This document shows positions 35,464 through 45,298 of a stretch of DNA of 64,000 nt, one piece after another. How positions within the stretch are numbered: position 1 is the stretch's first letter; each line of letters starts with the position of its first letter. This stretch comes from Dryas octopetala. Taxonomy: Eukaryota > Streptophyta > Magnoliopsida > Rosales > Rosaceae. The notes under the pieces were generated by a model that searched no databases, was not told where the DNA came from, and saw nothing but the letters and a program-made list of their open reading frames with translations. Location: NCBI GenBank assembly GCA_963921425.1, contig OY992835.1:4650001-4714000 (forward strand), given 5' to 3'. A program made the position numbers and the translations under genes.

Positions 35464-38037
35464 TGTTGTATGTTTTCCTAGAGCAAATTAAATACCCTTT
35501 CCTGAGCTCTAGGTTAACTCGCAAGTGCACGAATCGCGGAGTAGCAAAGCTTACAAATACGAGGTCGATCCCACAGGGAATTGTACTAGTGTTATGATCA
35601 CTAACTTAATTAAATTCGATTAAATCAACTCTAACTCACACACGCAAATGGGGGGTTTTGATTGGTTTTTGAGACTAGAAAAACTAACAGATAAATGACA
35701 AAACTTTAAAATAACAACTGAATGAATTTGGATAAAACAATAATAAAGAAATACTAGGGGTCAGAATCCACCACTAGCATACCATTCACTCTACTATGGA
35801 TATTAACAATCAATATATAAACATGTCAACAAAGTTTGTCTACTAAAAGGTTTGGCTAGTTACTTTTAGCAATTACTCCCCTTACTGTGCATAAACTAAG
35901 AGCTTCTTGGGCCTTCCTTAGCCAGTTAACTTGCATGTTCCCTAGTGCTAAGCTAAGGCAGCTGTTACCCATGCAAGAGTCATTACGATCTGTGAGAGTG
36001 ACAAACACATAGCGCATAGCTCCAAATTAATGTACCCTATGTCCTCTATGATCCCTTTTCTCATGAATATTATCTTAGGATATCCACTTGTTGCCTATTG
36101 AAACTATCATCCTTTCGAGCTTATTTAGTTTCACAACATATATCTAGATGCATGCAACCTAAGGTGATCAGTCAAAGATGCGAAACAAATAGATTCAATT
36201 TAAACAGAGATCCAAGATTTGTCAACATGTAAATAATTAAAAATCAATAATCCATAGTGAGAGTAAGCAGCATCGCTAGGGCTTCATCCTTGCCCTAGCC
36301 CAATATTCAGTTACACATAATTAAATCCATAAATAAATAATGCATAATTAAAACAATTAAAATAAAAGAAAGGGAAGAAGAAATCAAGCCACGGATGACG
36401 AGGTGGAGGCGGCTCCACCCTTGGACGGTGTGGCTGCAAGGTGGCGCGATGGCTGCTGCTCGGCTTGGGCTCCACGGCAAGGCTGCTGGGGTGCTCGGCA
36501 AAGTGGTGGCAGCAAGAAGGTGGCGCGGCTAGGTGGTGGTGGCTGCGGCGTGACTTCCTCCTCCTTCTTCAGTTCAGCCCAAAAATAAAAGAACACAAAG
36601 ATAGGTGGCTGTAGCAGAAAAATAAAGAGAAGAGAAGGAGGTGATGGGGGCTGCGGCAAGAGAAAAGAAAGAGATGGTGGCTGCTAGGGTTTGCTTCAGA
36701 AAAATAAAAGAAAGAGAGAGAAAGGACAAGGGGTGTGCGGCAAGGAAGAAGGAGGCTAGCTAGGGTTTCTGAAAATTAAAGAGGAGAGAGCCCTATCCTT
36801 GAGTTATAAAGATGTATTTATAGAGGAGAGTGGGGCTGAGATTTCTCTTTCTCTTCAATGTGGGATAAGTGCATTCCTTGCACACCAAGGCTTATAATTT
36901 TCGGCCAAGCATGGGCCTTGGGCTGATTTGGGCTCTTTTTGGGCGTAACTCCTTTTTCAGCTCGCGGAACTGCTGCGCTACCTCCACTAAAATGGCCATA
37001 TCTTGAGCTAGAAAACTCGGAATCGAAATCCGTAAAATTCCCTGCGAAGCTAACATCCGTATCTTTCCAACCATATATGGCATGCTACCTCATTCATTCT
37101 GGAGAATTACAGAATTGCTGTCGAAATTGGTACTCTATTTTCCAGGGTTTTGACTTCTTTTTTCAGCTAGGATTCCTTGGGAGGCAAGGACAAGAAAGTG
37201 CGGCAGCAGCTAGGGTTAGGAGAGCATTGGGCTTGCGGCAAGGGCTTTGGCTTTGGACTTAAGTGACACAAGCCAGCCCCCTAGGGTTTAGTGCATGCGC
37301 ATGGCTGCTAGTCTTGGGCTGGCGCATTGGGCTTCCTCTTGGGCTGGCGCATGCATGCATGCATGGCCCCTTCAGATTTCGGCATTGTATAGGCCCATGG
37401 CCCATTTGACTTGTTGACTTTGTCATAGTTGAACCTTGACCTTTAACTTTGACTTCCCATTTTGCCCCTCATCTCCATTTGAATTTTAATTCATTTCTTC
37501 CCTCCATTTATTTCCATGGATGTCCACCACCTTCTAGAAGCTTCAAGAACCTTGACTTTGTAGAGTTGACTTTGACCAACATTTCCTAGTGCAACTAGGA
37601 TTTCTTGTAAATGAGGGATTCTTTATCCATTCCGACTTCCCGTAATGACCATATTGCCCCTGGGGTCTCCTAGTGTCATTAGGACTCCTTTCCCTAGTAG
37701 GGTTAGGTTTCCTAGTTCAACCAGGATTTCCTGTTTCAATCAGGATTTCTCATTTCTGGCTCCGCAATGATGGTTCTGGACTTGATGTTTCCTAGTGTGA
37801 CTAGGAATCCTCATTTGACTAGGATTTCTGCACTTTTCTTGGTTTGACCAGGATTTCACTCGTTTTCCTAGTTTGACTAGGAAACGTCTAAAAATGGTTC
37901 TTTTGGCTCCTTTTCTCTTCTTTGCTCATTTTATCCTATAAGAACAAAAACAAACTAACAACACACAAAATATCGAGTTCTTGCACTCTGGGTTAGGGAG
38001 TTAGTATCATAAAGTAGTGTAAAATGAGCACTCAACA
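35464..38037 (-). repeat. 3' LTR of the Athila element
   Basis: Plus reading starts TGTTGTATGTTTTCC and ends GAGCACTCAACA. It carries the palindrome array (37585-37882), conserved U3 block (36895-37160), TATA (36815-36822 on minus) and R/U5 blocks (35490-36180), and is nearly identical to 45299-47874. Confidence 0.95.
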
Positions 38038-38050
38038 CACCCCCAAACTT
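38038..38050 (-). other. Polypurine tract of the Athila element
   Basis: The minus strand reads AAGTTTGGGGGTG, immediately before the 3' LTR start TGTTGAGTG. It is the same 13-mer as in the B family. Confidence 0.93.
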
Positions 38051-39633
38051 AGATTTTGCTAGTCCTCGAGCAAAAAGAACAAAGAAAAGACTCAAGACAG
38101 ACTCAAAACATCCCAACACATGACTTCATAAGTACAGCCATAAATAGCATAGTCAAGCAAGATACATATAGAATTTATTCCTCAATCTCTAATAATGCTT
38201 CAATTAACATACCTTACTCCTCCATGAAGCGTATAGACCATCCTTGACACAAACTCAAGTGTTAGACAAACAAGACCAAATCAGGATACACAAAATAGAT
38301 TCAACTCAAATTCTCACTAAGGCATACTCTCAACAATAAAACGCTCAGAGATTGGGTTAACACGTGTACTCAAGTATATGTGAGAGATGATATGATAAAC
38401 AAATACAAAAAGCTCACATATTAATCATGAAAGAAAGGCACAATGAAACAAAAACACTGATCTCAATAGAAGAAATTAAAATACTTGGAACAGAATCAAT
38501 AACCATAAGCTTCCCTTTTATCTAGACTCCACATAATGAACCACATTTCTCCCAAGATCAATTAGGACTTTTATGCAGGTTGTAATGGAGGCTTAGGTTA
38601 GGATAAGGTATTGAAATGAAAGGGATAACCAAGGGCTACAGACTATGGATTTGCACAAAGAAAACAATAGAGGTATTCCTTGCATAATTTGCACTCATAG
38701 CTCAAATTCGAACACTTTCCTTCTTCAATCTTTTGAAATCGTCCCTTCCCTTTGATATATTTTTTTTTTTTTTTTTTTCAGGGAACGACAAACACTCTTA
38801 AGCACAATTCATTTTCCTTTTACATCAAGCTATGCATAGACATTTCTTTTCAACCTCACATTTTCACCAACTCCATGCAAATTCATAGGTAAGGTAAACG
38901 GGTAGAGGAGTGAAACTCCAAACTTAGGGTTTGGTATAGGGGTGAACAAAGAAAAGGTCATTAGGCTCAAAATGTTTGACTAGGGTTATAACATAGGGTA
39001 GGCTTTAGGCTATGGGTTAAAAACAAACAAGGCCTAATATCATCTCCTAAGATTTATGTAGTTATATTCATGCTTTGTATAGAATAAGAGAGAAGTTCTA
39101 GCTCTTTGATTCACAATTATATTCCAAGTACTTAATCAAAAGAAAGAATAATGAGATCACAACGACTTTATATGACAAGAAAATATTAGAGTAATGTTAA
39201 CACTCAAGAATTGAAGTACATGGCTCAAAAGTTCACTTAGGTCATACAAGTCTACTCTATTAAGTATATGCATCTCTAAGCATGCAAGTCATCACTTAAG
39301 CTCATGAAAACAAGGCCACAAGTCCATAGAGTTGTAAAGCATGTTACGAAACAATACTAGATAAAGAAGAATACATACTATATATACGGGCTAGACATGC
39401 TCAAAATAACCATACATAATGAAATCAATTAGTCGGGGACTCAAGACTAAAACAAACAAAAAGACTCAAAAACACTGTTGCATGCTTCTAAAGATTCGAA
39501 TCCATCTCTACGGTGAATGAAATCTTAAGAACAGATGCATTTTAATGTGGGTTTGATACCCTTAATTAACAACAAAAGTAAATTTTTTTTTTTTTTTTTT
39601 TTTTTACACTAAAAACTAAAAATGCGTTGCATT

Positions 39634-39674
39634 CCCCACCCCCAAACTTAAAAGAAACATTGTCCTCAATGTTT
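39634..39674 (-). other. Conserved hairpin plus purine tract (Athila)
   Basis: The minus strand reads AAACATTG-AGGA-CAATGTTT (39674-39655), then TTTAAGTTTGGGGGTGGGG. Compared with B elements (ATACATTG...CAATGTAT) the second and second-last stem bases are both swapped, so pairing is kept. Confidence 0.82.
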
Positions 39675-39845
39675 AAATGAATGACAAATGTAATGCATAA
39701 TGTAATGAAAAGAGGAAGGGAAAAACAACAAATAAAACAAAACTACTGAACTGAGCAAAGAGAGGGTGAAAACGTACCTTGGCTAATGTGAAAATAGCTT
39801 GCCCACGCATATGTGCAAAATCACCTCCTCGTCGTCATCCATCCC

Positions 39846-39861
39846 TTGGGTTGCCTCCCAA
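39846..39861 (-). other. Conserved TTGGG/CCCAA hairpin downstream of pol stop (Athila)
   Basis: TTGGGAGGCAACCCAA on the minus strand, 42 bases after the pol stop, has a 5-bp stem with loop AGGCAA. It is identical in B1. Confidence 0.8.
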
Positions 39862-39903
39862 GAAGCGCTAAGTTTCACGTCTTCAGCCAGACCTAGTCTT
39901 GTA

Positions 39904-42900
39904 CTAGAAATCAATTTTTTCTTGGTTCAGCTCAAAATCAGGTTTAAGGAAAGGCTTCACACGATGACCATTGACCTTAAATATGTTCCCATTCTTCGGG
40001 TTCTTGAGTTCAACTGTACCATAGGGAAACACTCTAATCACCTCATAAGGTCCGGTCCATCTCGAACGCAACTTGCCTGGGAAGAGACGTAATCTTGTAT
40101 CATATAATAACACATTCCCTCCAACAAAGAATTCTCGCGGACGTAGCTTCTTATCATGGTACCTCTTGGTCCTTTCCTTGTACAACTTAGCATTCTCATA
40201 TGCGAAATGTCGTATTTCCTCCAGCTCACTAAGTTGCAACTTCCTTTTCTCACCAGCGGCATGAATATCGAAATTGAACTTCTTAATCGCCCAATTTGCC
40301 TTATGCTCAAGCTCAACTGGTAAATGACAAGCTTTCCCATAGATCAGTCGAAACGGAGACATTCCAATGGGTGTCTTGTAAGCGGTGCGATAAGCCCATA
40401 ATGCATCATTAAGCTTGGTAGACCAATCCTTCCTATTGGCGAGCACCGTTCTTTCCAAAATGAACTTAATCTCACGATTCGAAATTTCCACTTGCCCACT
40501 TGTTTGAGGATGGTAGGGAGTAGCTACTTTATGCCTTATTCCATATTTCTTCATCACGGCCTCAAACAGCTTGTTGCAAAAATGCGACCCCCCATCACTA
40601 ATGATTGCTCTCGGGGTACCAAATCGTGCAAAGATATTGGTCTTAAGGAAATTCAAGACCACTCGAGCATCAATAGTCCTACAAGCGACAGCTTCCACCC
40701 ACTTAGACACATAATCAACTCCAACCAGAATGTACTCGTATCCAAAAGAAGATGGAAATGGTCCCATGAAATCTATACCCCAAACATCAAAGATTTCGAC
40801 TTCCAACATGAAGTTTAGCGGCATCTGATCGCGAGTCGAAATATTTCCCATCTTCTGACACCTGTCACATGTGAGATAAAACTGATGACAATCATGAAAA
40901 ATAGTGGGCCAAAAGAAACCTGCTTGAAGAATCTTGTAAGCGGTCTTAGTTCCTCCACCATGGCCTCCACATTCTTTAGAATGGCACATGTCAATGACAT
41001 TCCTCTGCTCCATTTCCGGTACACATAGTCTAATCAACTGATCTGACCCATATTTGAACAAATAAGGATCATCCCACACATATTGTCTGACATCATGCAA
41101 AAACTTCTTCCTTTGGTAGTGTGTCAGATCATTGGGCAACACTCCACTTGCTAAATAATTAGCTATGTCAGCATACCATGGAGTAGTCAAGATGGCAAAA
41201 AGCTGCTCGTCCGGGAATGACTCTCGTAACGGTAGTGTGTTCTCTTCAGACTGTTCCTCATTGACGAGTCTACTCAAATGGTCTGCTACCACATTCTCAC
41301 ACCCTTTCTTATCCTTGATCTCAATATCAAATTCCTGTAGCAACAGAATCCATCTAATCAACCTTGGCTTGGCATCTTTCTTATTCAGCAGATACTTGAG
41401 AGCGGCATGATCCGTGTAGATGATGATCTTAGACCCAATCAAATAACTTCTAAATTTCTCCAAAGCAAAGATCACAGCAAGCAACTCCTTCTCTGTAGTA
41501 GAATAGTTCAACTGTGCATCATTCAGAGTCCTGCTTGCATAATAAATCACATGTGGCAGCTTATCGACTCTCTGTCCCAAAACAGCTCCAACAGCATAGT
41601 TACTTGCATCACACATAAGCTCAAACGGCAAGTTCCAATCGGGTGGCATGATGATCGGAGCGGAAGTGAGTAGCTTCTTCAATTTGTTAAAGGCAACCAA
41701 GCAATCTTCATTAAACTCGAAATTCACCTCTTTTTGCAATAAGGTGCACAAAGGCCTGGAGATCTTGGAAAAATCCTTGATGAACCTCCTATAAAACCCA
41801 GCATGGCCTAGGAAACTTCTTACTTCCTTAACACTCGATGGAGGCGGCAATCTCTGTATCACATCAATCTTGGCCTTATCAACTTGTATGCCCTCTTTTG
41901 AAATCACATGACCCAATACTATCCCTTGTTGAACCATGAAGTGACATTTCTCCCAATTAAGCACTAGATTGGCTTCTTGACATCTTTTCAGAACTAAAGA
42001 CAAGTTATCCAGACATGCATCAAAAGACGAACCAAAAACAGAGAAATCATCCATAAATACCTCAATGATTCGTTCCACCATATCGGAGAAAATAGACATC
42101 ATGCATCTCTGAAATGTTGCGGGCGCATTGCACAATCCGAATGGCATCCTCCTATAAGCAAATGTACCAAATGGACATGTGAACGTGGTCTTCTCTTGAT
42201 CCTCGGGCGCAATAGCAATCTGATTGTACCCACTATAACCATCCAAAAAGCAATAGTGACTATGGCCAGCCAACCTTTCCAACATCTGGTCAATAAATGG
42301 CAAAGGAAAATGATCCTTTCTTGTCGCGGTGTTCAGCTTCCGATAGTCAATACAAACACGCCAACCGGTTTGTGTCCTTTGGGGAACCAACTCATTATGC
42401 TCATTCTTCACCACAGTAATACCACTTTTCTTTGGCACTACTTGAACAGGACTAACCCACTTTGAATCACTAATAGGATAAATAATACCAACATCCAACA
42501 ATTTGATTACCTCATTACGTACAACTTCCTTCAAAGTTGGATTCAGTCTTCTTTGGGCATCACGAGTAGGCTTGGATTCCTCCTCAAGTAAAATTCTGTG
42601 CATACACACTGTGGGTGAGATCCCCTTGATATCGGCTATGGTCCATCCCAATGCTAACCGATTTTCCTTCAGAATTCTCAAGAGTCTTTCTTCCTCGCTT
42701 GCACTCAAATTAGCTGCAATAATCACAGGCAAGGTCTCATTCTCTCCCAAAAATGCATATTTCAAGTGCTCCGGTAACGGTTTCAGTTCCAACTTAGGTG
42801 CTTGCTCAATAGAAGGAAGTGTCTTTTGATTCGTAGGCACTAACATTTCAAACTGGTTGAACCACTTATTTCTGAGAGGTCGGGTGCCTTCCAAACGTGT

Positions 42901-45159
42901 AGGAGTTGTTTCCACGATTTCATCTATTTCACTGGACTCTGGTGTTCCCAAAGCAACCTCCAATGTATCTTCTGCAAGGCTAGTTTTGCACACTTCCTCA
43001 ACCAATGGGTCCAAACTATCAATCCTCAAGCAATCATCCTCCTCCTTTGGATACCTCATTGCACCAAAAACATCAAACTCAACTGTTTCACCAAGAACAG
43101 ACATTGTCAACTTCCCATTACTCACATCAATCTTGGTGTTCGCTGTGGCCATGAACGGTCTTCCCAATATGATCGGTAGCTCATTCCCTCTAATTGGGGT
43201 ATCCTCCATTTCAAGAATGATAAAATCAGCGGGCATGATCAAATCTGCAACCCGAACCAGCACATCTTCAACCACACCTTTCGGAACCTTTACTGAACGA
43301 TCTGCCAATTGAAGAGTGACACTAGTAGGTTTAAGGTCTCCTATGCCCAACTGTGCGAAAACTGAATATGGCATCAAATTAATACTTGCTCCCAAATCCA
43401 GCAATGCCTTCTCAAACTTATGATTTCCCACCAAACATGGAATCATGAAACTGCCAGGATCTTTCAACTTGGGCGGCAACTTCCTTTGCAAAACAGCACT
43501 CACTTCTTCACTTAGACACACCTGCTCATGCTCTTTAAATTTCCTCTTGTGTGTGCACAATTCCTTCAAGAACTTGGCATACTTAGGAATCTGCTGAATA
43601 GCGTCAAGCAAAGGAATATTGATTTCCACTTTCTTAAACATCTCCAAAATTTCCTTGGCTTGCTCATCTTTATTCTGCTTCCATTGACGTTGAGGGAAAG
43701 GCAATGGAGCTCTTGGGATAGAGGAGGTAGTCACGGCCTTCTTGCTAGCACGTGTAGCAATGTGCTTTTCTTGTTTCTTTCTTTCCTCCTCTTCCTCATC
43801 CTTAACCTTAACTTTATCCCTCTTGTACTTTTCCACTTGTTCAGGATCTAGCATCTCAACTTCATCCTCATTGCCTGCATTATCACCTTGAGTAGTGCCC
43901 ACTTTGTTGTCAATCACTTTCCCACTTCTCAAAGTAGTGATTGCTTCAGCCTTATCCTGAATTGGTGCACCCTTTACCACTTTGTCCAAGGTCAAAGTCA
44001 CTTGTTCCAATTGGGCTTCCAAATTCGCGATAGCTTTAGCTGTGACACTCAACTGCTCCTCAGTCCTATTCATAAACGTCTTAGTATCATTAGACATCGA
44101 AGTTGTACTCTGAGCTAATGCAGCCATCATGTCCTCCAAATAAGTACTTCGCTGCTCAACAGGGGACTGCACACTCGGTCTAGCTTGAACTCTTTCAACC
44201 TCGAAACATGCCTCTCCATGTGATGGCCTAGCTTTCTGATTTGCCATCAGAACCTGCATCATCTGCTTAAGTTCAGACATCTCAGCTTCCATAGCTGATT
44301 TCTTTTCCACTCTTTTCCGTCTATTCCACTGCTGTGAACTCAACGCCAATGTGTCAAAGAGTGTCCATGCTTCCTCAAAAGTCTTCTTTTTCAGTGCTCC
44401 TCCACATGTCATATCCACCATATTACGATCTTGATCCAACAGACCCTCATAAAAATACTCAATCTGCATCCACGGGGCAAAATTATGGTGCGGACACGAA
44501 GTCAGAAGCTCTTGATACCTTTCCCAACTCTCATGAAATACTTCGTCCTCTGATTGTGTAAACCCTAAGATCTGCTTCCTCATAATGATAGTCTTGCTAA
44601 CTGGATAGAACCTCAGAAGAAACTTAGATGCCAGTTCCTCCCATGTTGTAATTGAAGCGACCTGCAAGGAAAACAACCACTGTTTAACTTTATCTTTAAG
44701 AGAAAATGGAAATAACCTTAACTTCCTTTGATCATCGCTCAACCCCCTCAGCTTGCCAATCTCGCATATTGCATGAAATTCCTTGATATGCACGTAGGGA
44801 TCCTCTCCTTCTAACCCATGAAATAATGGAAGGAGTTTGATTGTCCCACTTGAAAGTTCAAAATCAGCTTCCACTTGAGAGTAAACAATGCACGTAGGTT
44901 GAGCTAGAAGCGTTGGAGACGAATAATCACTCAAAGGTATTGTCATTTGAGATGCATTCGGCTGCAAGGTCTCCTCGACTTCCTCTTCTGATTTCTCCTC
45001 TTCGTATGCTTCTTCAGATTCACTTCCTTTCGGCGACACAAGAGTCGACCTCATCCTTAATGGTGTCCAATTGAGTCTCGGCCTTCCCTTGTACACACTC
45101 AACACCTTTTGGCCTTCTACGCGTGAAAGAGGAGTGATCTTCGAATTTGATTCTTCCAT
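39904..45159 (-). CDS. Athila Gag-Pol polyprotein (Gag, protease, RT, RNase H, integrase), 1751 aa, intact
   Basis: A single open frame encodes all enzymatic steps of retrotransposition. Gag core is about residues 100-275 ([30 protein letters not shown]), with no CCHC knuckle. Aspartic protease: about 570-690, catalytic Asp588 in DLGAS, ILGRPF near 664-669. Reverse transcriptase: about 870-1130, FMDD at 1035-1038. RNase H: about 1170-1300, Asp1184, Glu1225, Asp1250. Integrase: zinc-binding His1393/His1400 and Cys1431/Cys1434, then catalytic Asp1463, Asp1522, Glu1558 (35 residues between the last two). The C-terminus has the GPY-like segment (WTGPYEV near 1701) and no chromodomain, as expected for Athila. 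The start at 45159 is the first Met, 115 bp after the PBS, in a plausible leader. No stop or frameshift occurs, so the element could be autonomous. Gag and Pol share one frame, so their ratio would have to be set by processing or splicing. Confidence 0.96.
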   Translation of the reverse strand: MEESNSKITPLSRVEGQKVLSVYKGRPRLNWTPLRMRSTLVSPKGSESEEAYEEEKSEEEVEETLQPNASQMTIPLSDYSSPTLLAQPTCIVYSQVEADFELSSGTIKLLPLFHGLEGEDPYVHIKEFHAICEIGKLRGLSDDQRKLRLFPFSLKDKVKQWLFSLQVASITTWEELASKFLLRFYPVSKTIIMRKQILGFTQSEDEVFHESWERYQELLTSCPHHNFAPWMQIEYFYEGLLDQDRNMVDMTCGGALKKKTFEEAWTLFDTLALSSQQWNRRKRVEKKSAMEAEMSELKQMMQVLMANQKARPSHGEACFEVERVQARPSVQSPVEQRSTYLEDMMAALAQSTTSMSNDTKTFMNRTEEQLSVTAKAIANLEAQLEQVTLTLDKVVKGAPIQDKAEAITTLRSGKVIDNKVGTTQGDNAGNEDEVEMLDPEQVEKYKRDKVKVKDEEEEERKKQEKHIATRASKKAVTTSSIPRAPLPFPQRQWKQNKDEQAKEILEMFKKVEINIPLLDAIQQIPKYAKFLKELCTHKRKFKEHEQVCLSEEVSAVLQRKLPPKLKDPGSFMIPCLVGNHKFEKALLDLGASINLMPYSVFAQLGIGDLKPTSVTLQLADRSVKVPKGVVEDVLVRVADLIMPADFIILEMEDTPIRGNELPIILGRPFMATANTKIDVSNGKLTMSVLGETVEFDVFGAMRYPKEEDDCLRIDSLDPLVEEVCKTSLAEDTLEVALGTPESSEIDEIVETTPTRLEGTRPLRNKWFNQFEMLVPTNQKTLPSIEQAPKLELKPLPEHLKYAFLGENETLPVIIAANLSASEEERLLRILKENRLALGWTIADIKGISPTVCMHRILLEEESKPTRDAQRRLNPTLKEVVRNEVIKLLDVGIIYPISDSKWVSPVQVVPKKSGITVVKNEHNELVPQRTQTGWRVCIDYRKLNTATRKDHFPLPFIDQMLERLAGHSHYCFLDGYSGYNQIAIAPEDQEKTTFTCPFGTFAYRRMPFGLCNAPATFQRCMMSIFSDMVERIIEVFMDDFSVFGSSFDACLDNLSLVLKRCQEANLVLNWEKCHFMVQQGIVLGHVISKEGIQVDKAKIDVIQRLPPPSSVKEVRSFLGHAGFYRRFIKDFSKISRPLCTLLQKEVNFEFNEDCLVAFNKLKKLLTSAPIIMPPDWNLPFELMCDASNYAVGAVLGQRVDKLPHVIYYASRTLNDAQLNYSTTEKELLAVIFALEKFRSYLIGSKIIIYTDHAALKYLLNKKDAKPRLIRWILLLQEFDIEIKDKKGCENVVADHLSRLVNEEQSEENTLPLRESFPDEQLFAILTTPWYADIANYLASGVLPNDLTHYQRKKFLHDVRQYVWDDPYLFKYGSDQLIRLCVPEMEQRNVIDMCHSKECGGHGGGTKTAYKILQAGFFWPTIFHDCHQFYLTCDRCQKMGNISTRDQMPLNFMLEVEIFDVWGIDFMGPFPSSFGYEYILVGVDYVSKWVEAVACRTIDARVVLNFLKTNIFARFGTPRAIISDGGSHFCNKLFEAVMKKYGIRHKVATPYHPQTSGQVEISNREIKFILERTVLANRKDWSTKLNDALWAYRTAYKTPIGMSPFRLIYGKACHLPVELEHKANWAIKKFNFDIHAAGEKRKLQLSELEEIRHFAYENAKLYKERTKRYHDKKLRPREFFVGGNVLLYDTRLRLFPGKLRSRWTGPYEVIRVFPYGTVELKNPKNGNIFKVNGHRVKPFLKPDFELNQEKIDF

Positions 45160-45274
45160 TGTACCTTAGAAACAAGAGAAATCAGTGAGAACCAAAAATA
45201 AAAACAGAAAATAAAACCTAACTAAAATGACTTAACTAAAGATAATTAAACTAGCAATCAACACAAATAACAAT

Positions 45275-45292
45275 TCCCCGGCAACGGCGCCA
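45275..45292 (-). other. Primer-binding site, tRNA-Asp (Athila)
   Basis: Plus-strand TCCCCGGCAACGGCGCCA equals the 3' end of plant tRNA-Asp(GUC). It lies six bases inside the 5' LTR and is an exact 18-base match. Confidence 0.95.
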
Positions 45293-45298
45293 AAAACT

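Larger units (their letters stand above)
38051..39903 (-). other. Athila 3' non-coding region
   Basis: These 1.85 kb between pol and PPT carry no ORF above about 65 codons. They are colinear with the B-family non-coding region at several points: the TTGGG/CCCAA hairpin (39846-39861), the ACATTG/CAATGT hairpin (39655-39674), poly-T runs (about 38758-38779 and 39582-39605) and the pre-PPT block. Many Athila elements elsewhere have an env-like gene in this position; none is recognisable here. Confidence 0.75.

Noticed and set aside
37585-37882. Regularly spaced palindromes resembling a CRISPR array
   Set aside because: Spacing is irregular, repeats vary, it is plant LTR sequence and recurs in every LTR.
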